The position numbers and the translations under genes are program-made. A DNA stretch of 64,000 bases from Bacillus bingmayongensis (GTDB lineage Bacteria > Bacillota > Bacilli > Bacillales > Bacillaceae_G): contig NZ_JH921519.1 of the NCBI RefSeq assembly GCF_000299035.1, positions 1-64,000 of the forward strand, read 5' to 3'. Shown here in pieces: positions 40,325-48,975 of this stretch; position 1 is the first letter of the stretch, and the number at the start of each line of letters is the position of its first letter. The notes below the pieces were generated by a model that did no database searches, had not been told where the DNA came from, and saw only the letters and a program-made list of their open reading frames with translations.

Positions 40325-41197
40325 TTATTCCTTAACATTAACTTCTAAACCAAATCCCCATAAACCTACACCAGGACCAAATGGTAAATGGAATTTGAAT
40401 CCGCTTTTTCCAGCTTCAAAAGATCCCCCGAGTGTCCCAAGCGACGCTGATCCCCCAATTTGTAATTTTTTATCAATAAATGGAAGAGGGATTTTTATAG
40501 CACTCTCATATTTTACTAGAGTAGCTTCAGCCCCTATATGTAAATTTCCATTTTCTACATGAGCACCTAACTCTGCAGTAGCAAGTGCTACTTTAGCTTC
40601 AGCTCCTAATCCACTTCCTCCAATATTCTCTCGTTCTATTCCAGCTTGAGCTACTGTAAAACCAACCATAGGTCCATAAGTTTGTTCCCTCTTTTCTCTA
40701 TCTTTTACATCAAATTGATCATAAGTACGAGAACTTACAAATGGCTCCGCTTCAAGTGTAAGACCTTTAATAAATAAACCACCATCTCCCTTTTCATCTA
40801 CAAGTGATTTTTCATACTTTTTACCATTGATTACATTACCAATTCCTTTTACAACTACTCCAGCACCTGCTTCAACTGCAGATTTTGTATTCATCAAAAA
40901 TGAATCATTTTTAGAACTTTCAGGTGAATATTCCAAGTCAGCCTTTTCAAATTTCTCTGCTATACGAATTAATTCATCTTCTATTTGTTTTAAAACATTA
41001 AGAAAAGATTCATGTGCTTTATTCATTCTAGGTAAATCATTATAAAAACTTAAACTTGACGCACCAATCCATCTCATTTGAAGATTAAATAATTCCCCTT
41101 GAATCTTCAAATGACGATCTGATTCTACATTACTAGCATATTTAAAATTCTTTGCAATTCTTCTCAATTCTTCCGGTTTAACTTGTATATTCCCCAT
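40325..41197 (-). CDS. WXG100-domain protein with beta-rich C-terminal domain, T7SS effector candidate
   Basis: 290 residues. The first 95 are an ESAT-6-like helical hairpin with the W-I-G turn at 43-45 (MRWIGASS). The rest has a repeated amphipathic beta pattern (GAEAKVALATAELGAHV, LHIGAEATL, LQIGGSASLGTLGGSF) ending FGPGVGLWGFGLEVNVKE. The domain order N-terminal WXG, then variable C-terminal domain, is that of type VII secreted polymorphic toxins. The C-terminal activity is unknown; it might be a structural beta domain rather than a toxin. GGGGGG site 6 bases before ATG. Confidence 0.75.
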   Translation of the reverse strand: MGNIQVKPEELRRIAKNFKYASNVESDRHLKIQGELFNLQMRWIGASSLSFYNDLPRMNKAHESFLNVLKQIEDELIRIAEKFEKADLEYSPESSKNDSFLMNTKSAVEAGAGVVVKGIGNVINGKKYEKSLVDEKGDGGLFIKGLTLEAEPFVSSRTYDQFDVKDREKREQTYGPMVGFTVAQAGIERENIGGSGLGAEAKVALATAELGAHVENGNLHIGAEATLVKYESAIKIPLPFIDKKLQIGGSASLGTLGGSFEAGKSGFKFHLPFGPGVGLWGFGLEVNVKE

Positions 41198-41251
41198 GTA
41201 TATCCCCCCTAATAAAACATTCAATAAATTTCATAATATAAATATTTAATT

Positions 41252-42037
41252 CTAATCATTAAAAATCCTACTTTTTCTTACTTTAATTGTTTCTAAAATA
41301 TAGAAAAGAACCCCTAAACCAAATATCTTTTCAGTATTAGAAATATTGTTACCTAATTTAATAATAGGTGCATTTAATCCAAATCTTTCATTCCATTCCA
41401 AAGGCATATATCCTCTTTTACAATTTATTAATATACGATCATCTCTTGTACGAAAAGACGTTTCGAAAAAATCAAATTCCACTTCTACCTCAGAAAGTTT
41501 TATCTCTTTTTCATCCATCAAAGAACCACGTACCATTCCAAATCCTTGTATCATATTTTCTTTAAACATACCTACACAATTATAATTTGAATCATAAATA
41601 GCCCAATCATAATTTTCAACTTCACTATGAAAATATGCAAGAATTTCTCCATCACTTGCTTCCAATCCAACAACTTGTTTATTTTTTAAAAAAGGTAATG
41701 TCGAAGAAATCATCTTTGTTCCTGCTACATATCTCCCATCAGGGGTATATAAACCGAAATGTTTATTACTTTCGGGCAATTCTAATAAAACATAAGTGTC
41801 AATATCCCAAAACGTTACATCATTTTTAACCATATTCTCTTTTAATAAATTCCCTTTTCTTAATTGCCAAAATCCAATTCCCAAAACAACAAACGAAACT
41901 ATAATAATGAAGATTACTTCTCCCCAATTAACATAACCCCAAGTATTATATATACAAAATAATCCAAAAAGAAAAACTCCCGTTCCAATTAAACACTTAA
42001 ACTTCCCTTTCTTTGTATAATACTCAAATAATTCCAC
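41252..42037 (-). CDS. Membrane protein with LURP/tubby-like beta repeats, possible immunity or accessory protein
   Basis: 261 residues: two helices (about 16-33 and 39-58) followed by a soluble domain of repeated beta strands (YTPDGRYVAG, SDGEILAYFHSE, YDSNYNCVGMFKE) resembling LURP-one/tubby C-terminal folds. This is a visual resemblance only. First gene of the leftward islet, 54 bases before the WXG gene, so it may provide immunity or chaperone function. Confidence 0.6.
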   Translation of the reverse strand: MELFEYYTKKGKFKCLIGTGVFLFGLFCIYNTWGYVNWGEVIFIIIVSFVVLGIGFWQLRKGNLLKENMVKNDVTFWDIDTYVLLELPESNKHFGLYTPDGRYVAGTKMISSTLPFLKNKQVVGLEASDGEILAYFHSEVENYDWAIYDSNYNCVGMFKENMIQGFGMVRGSLMDEKEIKLSEVEVEFDFFETSFRTRDDRILINCKRGYMPLEWNERFGLNAPIIKLGNNISNTEKIFGLGVLFYILETIKVRKSRIFND

Positions 42038-42407
42038 GCAAACACCTCTATCAGTCGGTCTTAATATTTCAATTATTCTTCAAATATATCAAAGATAAAC
42101 TATATCGCCCAACATTTTTTTAGTATTTATTATGTTTTAAAATATAACATACAATAAGTGGAAGAAGTCTAGATCCATCTACAAGTATTCCTTGTTGTCA
42201 TGATGTTATTTTTCACAAAATAATGGTAACTAAAATAAAAAAGAAGACTCTTACTGAATTCCTATCAAATCAGTATTTTACACTTGAACCCTGCACTTTG
42301 TGTGAGAATTTTTTATAAAATAAAAGACACTCAAAAAAGTGCCTCTTCCACATAAAATATAAAATGCAGACCTACAGCAATCCATCTTTAACAATATTTA
42401 GCCTTAC
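42038..42407. other. Intergenic region upstream of the WXG islet
   Basis: AT-rich, holding the islet promoter region and a hairpin at 42325-42349 (GACACTC.../GTGCCTC) that likely terminates the leftward gene at 42408. Nothing else recognised. Confidence 0.45.
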
Positions 42408-42980
42408 CTATAGGTTTATAATTATTTTTTTCTTCTTGTCCCAGAAATTTGGTGTGAATTGTAATTGTAACTTTTCCCCTACAGGTTGTTCAAAGACCAT
42501 TGAACCTGTTACCTGGCCATTTGGTGCTAATTGCCCAGAATTCAAAGCATTGTTTTGGTTAACTGTTGAAAACATCACGCTTGTGATATTTCCCTTACTA
42601 TTTTTCATTTGGAAATCAAGTGAACTATACGGAATATCCTCTTTTCCACCGTTATAGATATTTACCGATACAACTATATATTCATGACCTGGTTTCGGTT
42701 TTTCAAGTTCCCCACCATTTGATTTTTTTACATCTGTAACAGTAAGCCCATGATCACCAAGTTTAATTGTTTCTCCAACAGAGTATTCTTTTTTCAAATC
42801 CTTTTCGGCATTTTGAACCTCTTGTCCATCTGTTGTCACTTCTTCCGCTTTGTATTTCGTTTTCGGATCACCAAAAATAAGCATCATCAACATAAATGTA
42901 GTAAAAGTGCCAACTACGACAATTGCGCCCCATCCGACATACTCCCAAATCTTCGACTTCTTTTCAGCATCCACTTTCAT
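42408..42980 (-). CDS. DUF4352-type membrane-anchored protein
   Basis: 190 residues; helix at about 13-36, a charged linker, and a C-terminal telokin-like Ig fold (EYSVGETIKLGDHGLTVTDV, HEYIVVSVNIYNGGKEDIPY, NGQVTGSMVFEQP) of the DUF4352 type. These domains are extracellular and of unknown role. The start at MKVDAEKK has GGGGAG close to the ATG. Confidence 0.8.
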   Translation of the reverse strand: MKVDAEKKSKIWEYVGWGAIVVVGTFTTFMLMMLIFGDPKTKYKAEEVTTDGQEVQNAEKDLKKEYSVGETIKLGDHGLTVTDVKKSNGGELEKPKPGHEYIVVSVNIYNGGKEDIPYSSLDFQMKNSKGNITSVMFSTVNQNNALNSGQLAPNGQVTGSMVFEQPVGEKLQLQFTPNFWDKKKKIIINL

Positions 42981-43083
42981 TTCTCCCCTTATATATAAAT
43001 TTAAATAAATAATATCAAACATATAAATTTTACAATGTCATATCATGTCGAAAATAATAAAAAAACCACTCTATGAGCGACTT

Positions 43084-43332
43084 TTAGTCTTTATGATTAC
43101 GATGTTCTTCATTTAACTTCTTAATATTAGCTATTAAATGTACCATTTCTTCTTTTGCATCTGGATACGTCTCATTCCAATGCTTTACTAAAGCAGGCAT
43201 CGTTTTCGCGATATAAGAGTACAATGCCCATTTTTGCACCTGTTCTTTTCTTTCTTCACTGCTTTCCCCTAGCAATAATTCTGTATACTTTTCAAGCAAC
43301 CCATCAAACTGCTCATTAAACTTGTCACTCAT
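43084..43332 (-). CDS. yusU: DUF2573 protein (YusU-like)
   Basis: 82 residues, soluble and helical (FNEQFDGLLEKYTELLLGES). Size and sequence match Bacillus YusU/DUF2573; function unknown. AAGGAGG precedes the ATG of MSDKFNEQ. It sits in the yus region, consistent with synteny. Confidence 0.75.
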   Translation of the reverse strand: MSDKFNEQFDGLLEKYTELLLGESSEERKEQVQKWALYSYIAKTMPALVKHWNETYPDAKEEMVHLIANIKKLNEEHRNHKD

Positions 43333-43416
43333 CGTTCTTCCTCCTTCTCTAAATTCCACAATTGATAATAAAAAAGTGTATCATGCATACACCCGTCTTG
43401 CCTAATTTATACACAT

Positions 43417-43444
43417 AAAAAAAGCAGCGAAAATCGCTGCTTTT
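43417..43444 (-). terminator. Terminator of the thiamine-binding protein gene
   Basis: AAAAGCAGCGA and TCGCTGCTTTT with a four-base loop and a U-run in the leftward transcript. Confidence 0.85.
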
Positions 43445-43446
43445 CC

Positions 43447-43749
43447 CTATAATTTTGATCGAACAGAGTTTAATTTTTTCTCCATTGTGCTTTCTTTATC
43501 GCGACGATCATCAATACGAATTGTTGTCGCTACACGCTTTGCACCTTTTGTATATGGTACCTCATGCATTTGTTGAATTACTTCAAGTAATACAGGAAGA
43601 TCTCCTTCAATTACTGTATTCATCGGTGTTAATTGATACTTCACGCGATCTGCATTTTTCTCTAACACTTTTTGTACTTCTGCTACATATTCACTTACGC
43701 TTGGATTACCTGTTCCAACTGGAATAATCGATACATCAACAATTGCCAT
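43447..43749 (-). CDS. MTH1187/YkoF-like thiamine-binding protein
   Basis: 100 residues, a small alpha/beta ferredoxin-like fold: VDVSIIPVGTGNPSVSEYVA, YQLTPMNTVIEGDLPVLLEV. Proteins of this family (DUF77, YqgV-type) bind thiamine or its precursor and assemble as tetramers. GGAGG before ATG. Confidence 0.85.
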   Translation of the reverse strand: MAIVDVSIIPVGTGNPSVSEYVAEVQKVLEKNADRVKYQLTPMNTVIEGDLPVLLEVIQQMHEVPYTKGAKRVATTIRIDDRRDKESTMEKKLNSVRSKL

Positions 43750-43937
43750 GATCGTTTCCCTCCTATGTTTGCTTCATTTCTATTGTACAAAACTCTCTCC
43801 TACTTTACTAACCATAACTATACTTTTAATTTATTTTTCATAATATGCTTATTCGTAGTAATCCTTCTCCATCTGTTATGCATATATTGATGGTACCCTT
43901 TTTTAATCACCTTATCCTTTTGAAAGGAAGTGGACAC

Positions 43938-44612
43938 ATGAAAAAGTTGTTTCTTACTTTATTAGCTATTCCGCTTCTATTTGGAACAACAGCGTGCGAC
44001 ATATGGCAGAAGGACCCAAAACCAGTGGAAAAACCTGAACCGAAGCCAGAACCAGCACCTAATCCAACTCCAACGCCTAGTCCAACCCCTCAACCTACCC
44101 CAACTCCACCACCTAATCCAACTCCGCCACCTAATCCAACTCCGCCACCTAATCCAACTCCGCCACCTAATCCACCAGCTTCAGTAGATACGGCACAAAT
44201 CATGCAAAATCTAGTAAATGCAATTAACTCAGTTGGAAGTTCAAATGGCATTACCGTTAGCAGCATTAAACTCTTTACTGAAACAACACAAATCGCAACA
44301 TACAACGGAATCTTTACTACGAAATTTGGATTGGGTGTTTCCATTTATAAAGCAACTGGTGGTATCGCTGCTGTTGCCATCGCCGGGTCAGGTACATCTA
44401 AAGAGCAAATTGACGCCTTTTATTCCACAATAAAGAATGTAATTAAAGCTCTTGATCCAGCTCTAAGTGAGCAAGATTTAAATACCATATTAGAAAAACT
44501 CGGTTCGAAAGATTACTTTCAGACAAAGCAATTCTCAACTCGAGCAATTAACGGTACACTAACTGTTACTGAAAACAATGGTACACTCATGTTCAAGGCG
44601 ATTCATAATTAA
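43938..44612 (+). CDS. Proline-rich surface lipoprotein
   Basis: 224 residues. Lipobox TTAC (Cys20), then a linker of Pro, Thr, Asn and Glu with P-P-N-P-T-P repeats (about residues 28-80) that would span the cell wall, and a C-terminal domain with a DUF4358-like/uncharacterised pattern (ALDPALSEQDLNTILEKLG). AAAGGAAG lies 8 bases before the ATG. Confidence 0.75.
   Translation: MKKLFLTLLAIPLLFGTTACDIWQKDPKPVEKPEPKPEPAPNPTPTPSPTPQPTPTPPPNPTPPPNPTPPPNPTPPPNPPASVDTAQIMQNLVNAINSVGSSNGITVSSIKLFTETTQIATYNGIFTTKFGLGVSIYKATGGIAAVAIAGSGTSKEQIDAFYSTIKNVIKALDPALSEQDLNTILEKLGSKDYFQTKQFSTRAINGTLTVTENNGTLMFKAIHN
44109..44174 (+). repeat. 18-bp tandem repeat in the lipoprotein linker
   Basis: Unit CCACCTAATCCAACTCCG occurs three times in exact copies at 44109, 44127 and 44145, then a partial copy to 44174. 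It encodes Pro-Pro-Asn-Pro-Thr-Pro and keeps frame, so copy number can vary between strains without breaking the protein. Confidence 0.85.
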
Positions 44613-44622
44613 ACAGACAACA

Positions 44623-44654
44623 AAGAATAGGGTCCATTCGGATTCTATTCTTTC
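44623..44654 (+). terminator. Terminator of the proline-rich lipoprotein gene
   Basis: AAAGAATAG...CTATTCTTT with a run of T after it. Confidence 0.8.
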
Positions 44655-44743
44655 TTTTTTCCTGGTTAAAAAGTGAAGCACTTGTGTAAATGCACATACT
44701 TCTTTATTCTTATGTATAGAATCTAACTCGTTCGGAGGGCATT

Positions 44744-45502
44744 ATGTTACAAAAATTCGGTTTCTCACAATATGAAAGCCAAGCATATGAAGTCGTAGTC
44801 TCAAGCGTTGAACCACTAGATGCAACAACGATTGTAAAACATTCGGGTGTTCCAAAAGCAAAAATATATGAGGTATTAGCGCGCCTCATCGATAAAGGAA
44901 TGGTCATGGATTCCGTCTCAGAAAAGAAAAAGCTATATACCGCCCTGCCACTAGACCTTGCCATCCAAAAATTAACGGCAGAATTTCAATCTAATATTAA
45001 AGAACTCCAAACAAATATTTCAAAAAAATCATTCACAGACGATCGGGTTTGGAGTTTAAAAGTGCAATCTTCTATTCAAGTACAAAGTAAACAGTTAGTA
45101 GAAGAAGCGAAACAATCTATCCGTATCTCCGCTTGGAACGATACCTTTTTAGAGTATCTTCCCTTACTTGAAACAAAAGCAAAGCAAGGCGTTGATATTG
45201 AGGCACTTGTAGTCGGTAATGTAGAAACAAAACTTGCAAATATTCATTTTCTTATCCCAACGGAAGAACCTAACGCATTAGAACGTTACTTACTTCTTAT
45301 TATTGATGATCGTGAAATTTTATTTGCTGGGGTAGAACAAGAATCTTGGCAGGCAATGAAAACAATGTCACAGCCATTCGTGAAATTCTTTACAGAGTTC
45401 TTCTATCACGATGTGGCCCTTGCGAAAATTACACAGAAACATCACGACCTCTTTATGAATGATGAGGAAATACGAAGCATTTTAATGAAATTACGATACT
45501 AA
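44744..45502 (+). CDS. TrmB-family transcriptional regulator
   Basis: 252 residues. N-terminal winged helix (SQYESQAYEVVVSS, KHSGVPKAKIYEVLARLIDKG) and a C-terminal phospholipase-D-like effector domain with RISAWNDTFLEYLP. TrmB-type regulators sense sugars in archaea; bacterial functions are mostly unknown. The convergent MFS gene is only 270 bases away. CGGAGGG 6 bases before the ATG. Confidence 0.87.
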   Translation: MLQKFGFSQYESQAYEVVVSSVEPLDATTIVKHSGVPKAKIYEVLARLIDKGMVMDSVSEKKKLYTALPLDLAIQKLTAEFQSNIKELQTNISKKSFTDDRVWSLKVQSSIQVQSKQLVEEAKQSIRISAWNDTFLEYLPLLETKAKQGVDIEALVVGNVETKLANIHFLIPTEEPNALERYLLLIIDDREILFAGVEQESWQAMKTMSQPFVKFFTEFFYHDVALAKITQKHHDLFMNDEEIRSILMKLRY

Positions 45503-45695
45503 AAATAGTAAAGGAAATTCCTTTGCTATTTTTCTTTTGTTTCTTTATTTCAATTAACAACTCAATAATCTTCTCATTTTGCTTAACCTGTTTATCATAA
45601 TTATGATAGAGGAAGCGAATCCATCGTAGTACAAAAGTAATCAGAAAAACTGGTAACACCATCGCCAAAAAGCCAATCACTGATTCGAAACCCAT
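45453..45695 (-). CDS. Small membrane protein (DUF4083-like), C-terminus uncertain
   Basis: 80 residues with one N-terminal helix (FLAMVLPVFLITFVLRWIRF) and a charged coil. The last 25 residues (KGISFTIF...) are encoded by the terminator hairpin and the 3' end of the trmB gene on the other strand, which is unusual. Family assignment is from memory. Length in relatives is nearer 55-60 residues. Confidence 0.6.
   Translation of the reverse strand: MGFESVIGFLAMVLPVFLITFVLRWIRFLYHNYDKQVKQNEKIIELLIEIKKQKKNSKGISFTIFSIVISLKCFVFPHHS
45502..45534. terminator. Terminator of trmB, bidirectional
   Basis: AAAATAGTAAAGGAA and TTCCTTTGCTATTTTT, with T-run on the plus strand. The DUF4083-like reading frame passes through it. 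Confidence 0.75.
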
Positions 45696-45767
45696 ATGCC
45701 ATCACTCCCCTCTCTGTACCCTTACATACAAAAATGGTAAATACTTCAATTTATTTCAAACAAAAAA

Positions 45768-45791
45768 GAACCTATCAAACGATAGATTCCT
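45768..45791 (-). terminator. Terminator of the MFS gene
   Basis: GAATCTATCG and TGATAGGTTC (leftward) followed by a U-run; overlaps the stop codon. Confidence 0.75.
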
Positions 45792-46959
45792 TCTTTGCCA
45801 CATGAGTAGACTGCCCTCTCGTAATCGAGAAAATCGCACAAAATAGCGCTAAAATAATAAATCCACCGCCTACCCAAGCATTATATATAACAGATGATTG
45901 TTCAATCACAACCCCGCCCACCGTTGAGCCAAGTGCAATTCCTAAATGAAGTGCTGAGTTGTTTAAGCTTTGCTGAATGCCAGCTGATTCTGGTGCAATT
46001 TCAATTAAATAATTTTGCTGCGCCGGTGAAATCGCCCAGCTTAACATACTCCAAAGTCCCATCATAATAATAAATAGCGGGAAGGAGAATGTCATCATCG
46101 GTAAAATAAAAATCGCACATGCAAAGACGATAATAATAGAGATAATACTTTTCTTCGATCCCCATTTATCAGCAAGCCAACCTCCAAAACCGCCGCCGAT
46201 TACTGCAGCAATACCGAAAATAAAGTAAAACACGCTAATCCAGTTTGCTTCAACATGCATCACATCTTTTAAAAACGGTGTCAAATATGCATATAGTGTT
46301 AAATGTCCTGTTAAGAATAAGAATGATGTTAACTGCGCACTAACGATCTTTTTATCTTTCAAAGTAGCAATTTGTTCTCTTATCGACAATACAGCTACTG
46401 GTGGAACCTTTGTTAAGAATAAAGAAATACTAGCAATTGCGATAACCGTTAAGACCGAAATTAAAACAAATGGTGCACGCCATCCGTATGCATTTCCAAG
46501 TATAAGACCTAATGGTACACCAAGTACGAGTGACCCACTAATCCCCATAAAAATAATTCCAATTGCACGCGCACGGAAATGCGGCTCTACAACACTAGAA
46601 GCCAGTGTCACTGACAATGCAATAATTAAAGACCCACTTGCTGCACAAATGACCCTTGAGAACATGAGCATCCCGTAATTCAAACTAAGTGCTGAAATGA
46701 TATTACCAATTAAGAAAATAGATAATGCCCCGATATATAATGTCTTACGCTCAATTTTTCCTGTCACCGCCAATAAAATTGGTCCTGAAAGAGCAAACAC
46801 AACCGAGAATATTGTAATAAGCTGGCCCGCTGCACTAATAGATACACCTAAATCATTCGCGACTAAATCGAGCGTTCCTCCAATAATTAGCTCAACCGTC
46901 CCGACTACGAATGCCGCAATCGCTAAAATATATACACGAAAATTCACGTTTTTCCCCAC
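45775..46959 (-). CDS. MFS exporter (DHA1 family)
   Basis: 394 residues, 12 helices, with motif A GGFGGWLADKWGSKKS between TM8 and TM9 and motif C-like GISGSLVLGVPLGLILG in TM5, as expected for drug:proton antiporters of the YwfA/PbuE/AraJ type. A perfect palindrome lies just upstream (46976-47005). The substrate is unknown. Confidence 0.9.
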   Translation of the reverse strand: MGKNVNFRVYILAIAAFVVGTVELIIGGTLDLVANDLGVSISAAGQLITIFSVVFALSGPILLAVTGKIERKTLYIGALSIFLIGNIISALSLNYGMLMFSRVICAASGSLIIALSVTLASSVVEPHFRARAIGIIFMGISGSLVLGVPLGLILGNAYGWRAPFVLISVLTVIAIASISLFLTKVPPVAVLSIREQIATLKDKKIVSAQLTSFLFLTGHLTLYAYLTPFLKDVMHVEANWISVFYFIFGIAAVIGGGFGGWLADKWGSKKSIISIIIVFACAIFILPMMTFSFPLFIIMMGLWSMLSWAISPAQQNYLIEIAPESAGIQQSLNNSALHLGIALGSTVGGVVIEQSSVIYNAWVGGGFIILALFCAIFSITRGQSTHVAKKESIV

Positions 46960-46975
46960 ACTTTCTTTCGTTCAC

Positions 46976-47005
46976 TTTTGGTTACTACAATCATAGTAAC
47001 CAAAA
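46976..47005 (-). promoter_or_regulatory. Perfect 12-bp operator palindrome before the MFS gene
   Basis: TTTTGGTTACTA and TAGTAACCAAAA separated by 6 bases, 17 bases upstream of the ATG. It is a strong candidate for a MarR/HxlR/TetR-type repressor site; it overlaps the likely promoter. The nearby TrmB protein could be the regulator but a dedicated local repressor gene is not seen. Confidence 0.65.
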
Positions 47006-47062
47006 TAACATTTGCAATCAAGTGTAAATTCTCCTGCATACGACTAGAAATTTTTTACAAAT

Positions 47063-47096
47063 AAAAAGAGCAGACATATCATATGCCTGCTCTTTG
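47063..47096 (-). terminator. Terminator of the SteT-like permease gene
   Basis: AAAAAGAGCAGAC...GCCTGCTCTTT hairpin, U-run in the leftward transcript. Confidence 0.8.
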
Positions 47097-47111
47097 CACT
47101 ATCCCTATTCT

Positions 47112-48425
47112 TTAGGACCGCGTTTCTTTTTTCTTATTTAAATACCAGTAAATCGGTAGACCTGTAAATACCATTCCAATCGATAAGAAGCAGCTTATTG
47201 GATCATTAATAATCGCACTTCCAATTACGAATAGTGATCCTAAAATCGCCACGATTGGTACAATCGGGAATAGTGGCACACTGTATGCACGTTCTTTCCC
47301 TTCATTACGTTTTCGTAAAATGAAGACCCCAATAAATGTCATCACATAGAAAATATAAATAATAAATACAGAAATCTCGGAAAGCTTATTTGGATCACTA
47401 ATAATCATTAAAATAATCCCTAATATGATTTCAAAAGTAATCGCATTTGCTGGTGTTTTAAACTTTTCATGTGCCTTAGCAATAAACTTAGAAAATGGAA
47501 GTTGTCCACGTTCCGCCATTGACATTGGAATACGCGGGAATGTTAAAATCTTTCCGTTTAAGCATCCAAAAATAGAAATAATAATACCGATACTAATGAT
47601 TTTCCCGCCATGTTCTCCAAGAAGCATACCTGCTGCTGTCGCTGTCGCGTTTTCTCCAAGATCTACAATCTTTGCTGCTGGTAATACTTTCAGCAATGCT
47701 AAATTAATTAATACGTAAGCTGCTGTTACAATTAAAATCCCTAATGTCATTGCCTTTGGTAATAACTTTGTTGGATTTTTCATTTCACCGCCGATAGAAG
47801 CAAGTAAAATCCAACCATCATAAGCAAATAACGTTGCTAAAATTGCCATCCCAATGCTTTGATTTTCTGATATCGGTACAACTACGTTAAAGATATCACT
47901 ATTCCCTTTCCAAAAACCTAAAACAACAATTAACACGATCGGAATCATCTTTCCAACTGTTGTAACTGTTTGAACAATACCTCCATACTTCGTTCCAACA
48001 CTATTGACAATACCAAGGAACACAACTGTTCCAATTGCTATTGGTAAATTCCATACTTTATCTAGATAGAAAAAGTTAATCACTAAAGAACTAAAATACA
48101 AACCTAATGTCCCAATAATAGCTGGACCATATACAATTGTTTGCATCCAGCCGGATAAATACCCCCAAAAGCTTCCGTAAATCTCCTCTAAATACGTGTA
48201 CAATCCACCATTTTTCGGAATTTGTGCTCCAATCTCAGCTACAGTTAAACCACTAGCTAATGTTAACAAGCCACCTATTACCCAAGCAAGAATTGCCATA
48301 TTAGAACTCCCTGAGTAATCTAATACACTCCCTGGCTTCATAAATACACCAGATCCAATAATAGTTCCTACGACGATTGATAGTGCTACCGTTAAACCAA
48401 TTTTGTTTTTCTCATCATGATGCAT
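47112..48425 (-). CDS. APC-family amino acid permease, SteT-like (serine/threonine)
   Basis: 437 residues, 12 helices of the L-amino acid transporter type: GTIIGSGVFMKPGSVLDYSG, the GSG motif of helix 1. ATG at 48425 has AAGGAGG 9 bases upstream. An upstream in-frame extension would be read from the T-box terminator and is rejected. The T-box specifier reads ACC (Thr), so it likely imports threonine and is controlled by uncharged tRNA-Thr. Confidence 0.87.
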   Translation of the reverse strand: MHHDEKNKIGLTVALSIVVGTIIGSGVFMKPGSVLDYSGSSNMAILAWVIGGLLTLASGLTVAEIGAQIPKNGGLYTYLEEIYGSFWGYLSGWMQTIVYGPAIIGTLGLYFSSLVINFFYLDKVWNLPIAIGTVVFLGIVNSVGTKYGGIVQTVTTVGKMIPIVLIVVLGFWKGNSDIFNVVVPISENQSIGMAILATLFAYDGWILLASIGGEMKNPTKLLPKAMTLGILIVTAAYVLINLALLKVLPAAKIVDLGENATATAAGMLLGEHGGKIISIGIIISIFGCLNGKILTFPRIPMSMAERGQLPFSKFIAKAHEKFKTPANAITFEIILGIILMIISDPNKLSEISVFIIYIFYVMTFIGVFILRKRNEGKERAYSVPLFPIVPIVAILGSLFVIGSAIINDPISCFLSIGMVFTGLPIYWYLNKKKETRS

Positions 48426-48740
48426 GCCGCATTTCCTCCTTCCAATTCTAGTGTGATGCAAAAATGAAATAAAAAAACACTCCTCCCTAAAAAAGGGACG
48501 AGTGTTGTATTCGTGGTTCCACCCTTGTTTCATCAGCAAAGTAACACACTTCACCAATTTCTCAAGTCTAAATAACGGCTTTTGCCGGCAAGCAATTACT
48601 AGATATTCGTTCACTGCTGCAGTTCAGAGGTGGTAATCCATTTTTCCGTATTAGGAAGCTCACAGCCAAAGACCTCCTTCTCTGAGAATCGTAAAAAATC
48701 GATCATGTCCTCATCATCACTTCTTGATGTCGAATTTTGT
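48426..48740 (-). promoter_or_regulatory. T-box leader, probably threonine-specific
   Basis: Reading leftward: the specifier region with ACC at 48634-48632 just before CCTCTGAAC, the T-box AAGGGTGGAACCACG (48525-48512 area) and the terminator 48476-48506 (AACACTCCTCCC/AAGGGACGAGTGTT). Uncharged tRNA binding prevents termination, so the permease is made on amino acid starvation. The specifier is a best reading; neighbouring codons are possible. Confidence 0.85.
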
Positions 48741-48856
48741 AGTTAATGTTCATTATATTGAATGTTCTAAAAAAATCAATATTATTTTTATATAACATAC
48801 AAAATATTTCTTCTCATATTATAACAGAACCTAATACATTTCTCTAATTTTCGATA

Positions 48857-48895
48857 AAAAAGGACAGATTTCTTCAAGAGAGAAATCTGTCCTAG
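48857..48895 (-). terminator. Terminator of the repeat-rich secreted protein gene
   Basis: AGGACAGATTTCT and AGAAATCTGTCCT with a 7-base loop and an A-run before it on the plus strand. A second hairpin (GTTTCTTTCG/CGAAAGAAAC) lies at 48910-48940. Confidence 0.8.
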
Positions 48896-48975
48896 AATAA
48901 ACTCTATATCGTTTCTTTCGGTTGCCCATACGAAAGAAACTTCTATTAACGGTTTTTACACTTTCTATATTTCAA

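Noticed and set aside
44109-44174. Short regular repeats considered as CRISPR
   Set aside because: Units are adjacent with no spacers and keep a protein frame.
47112-48614. Permease start at 48614 (500 residues)
   Set aside because: The extra 63 residues are read out of the T-box and terminator; ATG at 48425 has a proper ribosome site.
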